Below, piece by piece: positions 58,211-64,000 of a DNA stretch of 64,000 nt; position 1 is the first letter of the stretch; each line of letters starts with the position of its first letter. The notes beneath the pieces are model-generated. The model was not told the origin of the DNA. It saw only the letters and a program-made list of their open reading frames with translations, and made no database searches. Both the position numbers and the translations under genes were made by a program. Source of the stretch: Rana temporaria. Its lineage: Eukaryota > Chordata > Amphibia > Anura > Ranidae. The stretch spans positions 81,614,907 through 81,678,906 of the forward strand of contig NC_053499.1 in assembly GCF_905171775.1 (NCBI RefSeq). The letters are read 5' to 3'.

Positions 58211-58470
58211 TGTAAGGCCCCGTCCGCCGGACCGTTTTCATCGGACATGTCCGCTGGGAGATTTCGGTCTGATGGCTGTACACACCATCAAACCGAAATC
58301 CGCGCGGACAGAGAACGCAGTGACGTAGACGACACGACGTTCTCTATTGCGCAAGTTCAATGCTTCCACGCATGCGTCAAATCAATTAGACGCATGCACG
58401 GGATTTATGTCCGGTGGTTAGACGTACTAACCAGCGGACATGTCCGCCGGACAGCTTCCCGGCGGACATG
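58211..58470. mobile_element. Partial MITE, cut by LINE-4
   Basis: Palindromic phrases around cggacatgtccgc recur at both ends (58240-58255 and 58435-58470). Its right end meets the LINE-4 3' end. Confidence 0.5.
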
Positions 58471-59140
58471 TTTCTTTTTTTTTCCACAAAAGGTTTTTAT
58501 TAAGGCAAAATCAAGAATACAATACAAACGTTTGTCAAGTTGCATAGTTCCAAGACAAATATATAGAGGGCTTCATTGACAAACCCGTAACAATATATGC
58601 ATCAGACAGAACATTGGAGCATAAAACAAACAGAAAAGAATATTAGGAAGCAGAAGGAACCTGGAAAAGAGAAAATGGTGCAAAGGTAGAAGAGTACATC
58701 TGACATATAGTTCACGTAGGGCAGAGCTGCCCCGGATGTTGCAAAAGTTGTCCCATTGTAGGAGAAGAAGCTTAGTCTACCCATATCTGACTTAGAGATG
58801 CAGCAGGGATGAATAGGGGTAGATAAATGTGCAAGTCCTGAATAAACAGGTGGTCAGAGTGGGACCTCAAGTTGGACACGGGTCCACTGTCAAAATGGGA
58901 ACAAATTCCAGGGGTGGGGTGGTGGACTAGAAAAGAAAGGAGAGGACAGGGAGAAAGAAAGAGGGGGAGGGGAAAGAGGGGAAAAAGGGGGGTGTGGACG
59001 GGAAAGAACAAAGGAGGGGGGGAGAAAGGAGCGGAATGGGAGGGGGCCACTCCTCCGTTGCAGCATTCCCAGACACAGCAGCCTGGGAGAAGGGTACATA
59101 ACGTTAAGCGATTTCACGAAGCCGCTGGGTGAATCACGTT

Positions 59141-62100
59141 TTAGGTGGGGAAATGGGATTTGTAGCGGTCAGAGAATGTGAAATGGGTCCAACAAGCCCA
59201 GGTTTGTGTGAAAGTTTGTAGTCGTTCCTGAGAAATAGCGATTAACTCCTCTAATTCAGCTATTTTTGCTACTCTAGACAGCCATTCCCTAATGGTGGGT
59301 GTGGCCGATGAGCGCCAATGTGTTGGTATGCAGAGCCTAGCCGCGTTAACCATGTGCATGGCTAAAGATTTGTGATATTCATGTTTAGAGAGGGTTGTGT
59401 GATGGAGGAGGTACTGTGCCGGGCTGTAGTCCAGCTCATACGTGGTAACGCTTTTAATGATGGAGTGTACCTCGGCCCAGAAAGGCTGGACGGACCTACA
59501 CTCCCACCAGATGTGAATCATCGATCCCACATCATCATTGCATCTCCAGCATATATCCGGGATGTCAGGCGAAAATTTGTGCAAGCGTGAAGGGGTCCTG
59601 TACCATTTGGTTACAATTTTGTACCCATTTTCTTGGATCGCCACATTCATGGAACCTTTATGTGCAAGAGTATAGATGTTTCCCCAGTCTTCTTCATCAA
59701 GAGATAGTTTTAGGTCCCTTTCCCAGGACTCGTGCAGTCGTTAAGACACCAGGGGAAGGGGATCTACCTGGAGGAGAGCGTAGAGGAGAGAAATGAGGTG
59801 TCTTTGTGGTGGGAGGCGCGAGCACAAGGCTTCAAACGGGGTAGGCTGTCTAGACCACGTCATGGTCGGGGTTTTAGTCGTAAGGTAGTATCTCAGTTGT
59901 CTGTAAGACCAAAAGGGAAAGGCCTGAGTACGCGAGTCGGCCACCAAGTCCTCGTAGGAACGGATGTTGCCTTTTTGAAAAAAGTGTTTCGCTAGAACGT
60001 CTACGTGTGGCCATTCCTCTCAGAGGAATGTAGAGTCTCCTGGGGAGAAGTCCGGATTCCCTCTCAAAGGCGTCAACAGACTTAAGTGTGAGGAGATCTT
60101 ATACTGAGCAACTGCTTTATTGAAGGCAACTAGGGAGGGGTATATCAGCGGGTGGGCTTTAAGTGACTGGGGCCAGTGATGGGTTGGTAACCAAGGGAGT
60201 ACGTGTGTGGGTGTATGAACAAAGTGTCTTTCTAAGGTGACCCAAGCTTTCTCTAAATGGTGTATCTTCCAATCCACAATTCTTGTCAAGTGGCACGAGA
60301 GGTAATATTTGTGGAGATCCCGTAGGCCAATTCCACCCAGATCCTTGGGGAGAGTGAGACGTGAGTATTTGATGCGTGGAGGTTTGTCGTTCCACAGGAA
60401 AACTGTACATGCTCTCCTATAAGACGCAAAGAAAGAGGGAGGGAGATGTATAGGGATCGACTGCATCAGATATAGTAATCGGGGAAGGACTATCATTTTG
60501 ATAAAAGCTGCCCGGCCAAACCAAGAGATATTCAGGTTGGCCCAGTCTTTCAGGTCTTTCTGAGCCTTAGAGAGAGCCACCAAAAAGTTTAGGTTATAAA
60601 GGTCTTCCATTTTTCTGGTGATCCGAATGCCAAGGTAAGTGATTGCGGTCTCCTTCCACTGAAATGGGAAAGATTCCTGGCAGTGAGTAACTTCCTGTGG
60701 GGGCAGAGAGACATTTAAAGCATGCGACTTAGAGTAATTTATTTTTAGGTTCGAGAGTTCTCCAAATTGGTGTATGTCTTTTAATAGATTGGGCAGGGAG
60801 ATTCTGGGGGCCTGTAGGGAGAGCAAAATGTCATCCGCGAAAGCGGCTACCTTGAATTCTTTGCCTGCAATGGGCACACCCCTAATATCCGGGTTGCTGC
60901 GCAGTCTGTTCAAGAGGGGTTCCAGCGTCAAAACAAATATCAGGGGGGAGAAGGGGCAGCCCTGCCACGTTCCATTGCTGATAGAGAAGGCGTTTGACAG
61001 GAGGCCGTTGGTCTTCACCCTTGCCAAGGGATTGGAATATAGGGCGTTGATATACGTAGCCATGCGGGGCATGAGACCAATACCTTTTAATACCTCCCGC
61101 ATATAGTCCCAGGCCACCCTGTCAAACGCCTTCTCAGCATCCAGGGATAAGAAAAAACCCTTGGAACCCGAGGTACGTAGCCAGTGCTGTATGTTCAGAG
61201 CGCGTATGGAGTTGTCCCTAGCTTCTCTGCCAGGAACAAAGCCTACTTGGTCCAAAGTTACTAAGCCAGGAATGAGGGGAAGCAGCCTATTGGCCAAAAT
61301 TTTTGCATATAATTTAATGTCTACGTTGAGAAGAGAGATTGACCTGTAGCTAGAGGCCGATAGAGGATCTTTGCCCTCCTTAGGGATAACTGTCACGTGT
61401 GCTTCTAAAAGCCTACCTGGATGGGCGTTCGGGTCCGACAACGAGTTAAACATGTTAAGCATCTCAGGGGACAAAGTATCTCGGAAAGACTTGTAGTATA
61501 TTAAAGGGAGACCGTCTGGACCCGGGCTCTTACCTACTTTCATTTGCTTTATGGCTAGATGCAATTCTGCTTTGGACAAGGGGATTTCCAAGGCCTCAGC
61601 GTGTTGAGAAGAGATGGGTTTGGGGCAGTACTCAGCTAGGAATTCACGCATCTGGGCTGTTCGTCCGGTTGCCCCCGTGTCTTCCGAGTCAGCACAGGGT
61701 AAATTATAGAGGGCCGAGTAAAACTCCTCAAAGTGTCCCGCTATTTCTTCATTTTTAGAGAGGAGTGCACCATGTTTGTTCCGGATTTGGTGAATTCTGG
61801 AAGCGAGTTTGGCGTTCTGTATCGTGCGTGACAGCATTCTGCCGCTTTTGTTGCCGTGTTCATAGAACACTTTTTGCTGCAAGACGTAACGTCTTCTTGT
61901 GCGTTTCCCTAGTTCATCTAGGAGCGTACATCTCGCTTGTGTCAAGTCCTGCAACACAGTTTGCGAGGTTGACTGTTTGTGCAAAGCTTCCAACTTGTTA
62001 ATAGTCTGAACCAGTGTCCTGATTAGTTCCTGACTTTGTTTCTTGGCGGCTGACACTAGGGCCATAAGTTTTCCCCGGAGAACGCATTTATGCGCTTCCC

Positions 62101-62974
62101 AGAGTGTAACTGGCGTGATCTCCGGGTTGGAATTTTCCTGGAAATAGAGTTGGATATGGGATCTGATCTGGTCAATCATTGCTGGGTCTTTCAACAGGGA
62201 GGGATTTAGGCGCCACGATTTAGTAGATTTGTTCACCTCGGGGAAAACAAGTGTTACGGTTATGGGATGGTGGTCGGATAAGTACATTGGTTCAATAGTG
62301 GCCTGAGATAAGAACGAGAGGTCGGCTTGAGAGACAAAAAAGTAATCGATCCTCGAGTACTTCTGATGTGGGGGGGGGAAAGAAGGTATAATCCTTGTCA
62401 TTCGGAAACAAGGTACGCCAGGTGTCGTGAAGTGTCAAGGCCTGTAGTTGTAGTTTGATCTGCCGGATCGCACGGTATGGGAGTGTGGAGATTCCGCAAG
62501 AGGTATCCAGGGCTGGATTCAGTGGGGTGTTAAAGTCACCACCCAGGAGTAATAGACCTTCCTGAAAGGTGGAGAGGAGGTCGCCCATTCTCCTGAAGAA
62601 GGTAACTTGGTGTTCATTCGGGCAATAGATATTGGCCAGGGTGATTGGCTTGGATGCGTACGTGCCTTTGAGGAAAATGTATCTGCCGTCAGGGTTGATC
62701 AAAGTGTCACGTAGTTGGAAATCAGCATGTTTAGAAATAAGGATGGAGACACCTTTGGTTTTGGAGACTGGGTTTGTGGAGTGTAGTGCTTGTTTATAAA
62801 CGTGGTTCGCCAGTTTAGGAATGGCGTCCGATCTAAAGTGAGTTTCCTGGAGTAGCAGGAAGTGCCCCCATGCTTAGTTAACACGGCTAAAACCTGAGAT
62901 CTTTTTTCTGGAACGTTTAGGCCCTTAACGTTTAGCGAGAGGCATTTGAGATAGAGATGTTTTGATTTGTCCAT
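59141..62974 (-). pseudogene. LINE-4 ORF2: endonuclease and reverse transcriptase
   Basis: ATG at 62974 (MDKSKHLYLKCLSLNVKGLN). The APE endonuclease runs across three frames (LLLGGDFNTPLNPALD at ~62540, SRIDYFFVSQADL at ~62340, MYLSDHHPITV at ~62280). Then 793 codons run without a stop (62401-60020): MKVGKSPGPDGLPLIYYKSF, SYRSISLLNVDIKLYAKILA, FFLSLDAEKAFDRVAWDYM, NGTWQGCPFSPLIFVL, and AAFADDILLSL (catalytic ADD). After stops near 59740-60010, the C-terminal part with CWRCNDDVGSMIHIWWEC (59560-59500) follows. It nicks DNA and primes reverse transcription on target. A few frameshifts separate otherwise intact domains, so it is a young but dead copy. Confidence 0.88.
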
Positions 62975-63439
62975 TCGACTGGTTCGGGTTATAGGACACT
63001 AGGGCAAAGATGTTATGGGTGGAGTAAGAGAGTAGACCCGCTCTGGGGTCTATGAGGCGATTGACGGGTGAGCCCGAGTGTGAGGAGGAGCGGTCCCCAG
63101 AGAGAGAGAAAAAAAAAGAAAAAAAGGGGGGGGGGAGGTAAGCAAGAGAAGGGTGGAGGAGTAAGGAGGGGGGGGAAGAGGTGAGAGAGGAAAATAGAAT
63201 GAAGAGAAAGCAAGTGTATCGGGGAAAGAGAAGGGGGTGTAAAGTTTGAGGTACGAGGATGTGTAGAGGAAGTGCGGATCAAGGAGGGAGGATCTAAGGG
63301 GGTTAGATCACAGTGGGGGAGGCCACGCGGCCAATGGAAAAGAAAAAGTACCGGAGGTAATTACACGGATAACCGAGATACCTAGGGGAGGACTAAACAA
63401 GGGGTATGAGGGGAGAGTCCGGAGTGTCAGCTGCAGTCC

Positions 63440-64000
63440 TGCTGAACAGCTGTCACGTACCTTGAGGATGAGCCCGACGTGCAGGAAGTGGCAGCCGTTA
63501 CTCCTCTGATCCCGGGACCCCTGGTAGAGTAGACAGGGGGAACGGGAATACAGAGTCGCACAAGCGCCAGGGATGACGCTGATGCAGGGGCTGGATGGAG
63601 CTTCTGCGGAGTCTGAAGAAGTCTCTGGAGGACAGGTGCAGGCAAAACGGAAACTTCCATCTGTAGGGAATGTTGCGTGCTCGCAACACGTCCAGCAGAG
63701 TGTGCAAGGTACGTCTGGTTTGCAGGGTTATCTGTGATAAGTCCTGGAACAGCTTTATGTCAGCGCCATTGTACAATTTCCGTCCCCTGACCCTGGCCTT
63801 TCTGAGAATCTCCTCTTTCAAGGGAAAGTTCACAATGCAACACACTATGTCTCTGGGAGGTTCAGTGTCCCTAGGAGGGGGTCTCAGAGTACGATGAATT
63901 CTCTCCATCTCAATCGGTGTCTCTGCAGGCCTTTCAAGCAGGTCATTAAAAATAGCGCAAACTGTCTGTGTTAGAGAAGCCTGTTCAATTCCTTCGGGGA
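63440..64000 (-). pseudogene. LINE-4 ORF1, C-terminal part (continues beyond the window)
   Basis: The frame enters from the right edge (IEQASLTQTVCAIFNDLLER), then MERIHRTLRPPPRDTEPPRD, CCIVNFPLKEEILRKAR (RRM region), LYNGADIKLFQDLSQITLQT, TLLDVLRARNIPYRWKFPF (CTD). This is the L1 ORF1p pattern. The ending after LSSRDFFRLRR appears frame-shifted. Confidence 0.78.

Larger units (their letters stand above)
58471..64000 (-). mobile_element. LINE-4: L1/Tx1 LINE, nearly complete, runs off the window
   Basis: The minus-strand 3' end is at 58471 (A-run and AATAAA near 58497). ORF2 spans 62974-59141 and ORF1 63440-64000 and beyond. Between them is a purine/pyrimidine-rich spacer (63080-63400). Confidence 0.85.

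Overview
The window reads as a repeat-saturated vertebrate genome, most likely an anuran amphibian (frog or toad). No host gene is recognisable. Every long coding stretch belongs to a transposable element. The mix is what points to a frog: Penelope-like elements (PLEs) with GIY-YIG endonucleases, L1/Tx1-type LINEs, DIRS and Ngaro tyrosine-recombinase retrotransposons, Gmr1-like LTR elements with SCAN-like Gag, hAT transposons whose ends read TAGGGATGAGC, and many MITEs and (TA)n tracts. The species call is inference.

Layout. 1-11140: a hAT element (minus strand, running off the left edge) split by a 9.2-kb PLE (PLE-1, 890-10058) with a 14-bp target-site duplication (TSD), ~800-bp inverted arms that each carry a hammerhead ribozyme, two overlapping ORFs and a 1042-bp tandem duplication. 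12420-12715: a hairpin-rich MITE. 12938-16050: a decayed Gmr1-like pol with integrase in front of reverse transcriptase. 16720-29958: an L1/Tx1 LINE (17-bp TSD) sitting in an older repeat. It is split by PLE-2 (20595-28795, 13-bp TSD), which is itself split by a TTAA-flanked piggyBac-like MITE (22449-23750) and by a 1.7-kb fold-back element (24937-26649, 14-bp TSD). Removing the inserts restores the reading frames. PLE-2 also carries a 5S-rRNA-derived segment next to its 3' repeat.

33930-37383: a 5'-truncated PLE-3 with the best hammerhead motif. 38387-43897: a Gmr1-like LTR element with gag and protease but no RT or integrase, with a truncated LINE in one LTR. It and a solo LTR (43935-44510) both sit in one former (TA)n tract. 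45104-46395: a mini-DIRS. 47204-51139: a Ngaro-type element with split direct repeats and an ORF that fuses the start of RT to a tyrosine recombinase. 51781-58470: LINE, LTR, MITE, DIRS and hAT fragments, then a purine/pyrimidine fold-back interrupted by a solo LTR. 58471-64000: a large minus-strand L1/Tx1 LINE running off the right edge.

The most interesting material is the PLE set. Two separate copies have ORF2 in the -1 frame of ORF1 with no ATG at its start. Hammerhead motifs have palindromic stem III. An inverted-arm layout with a one-sided 78-106-bp tail recurs. The chain of about eleven consecutive hairpins inside the TTAA element and the Ngaro RT-recombinase fusion are also notable. 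TSDs, arms and frames were read by eye. Family names rest on motif recognition, not on database searches.
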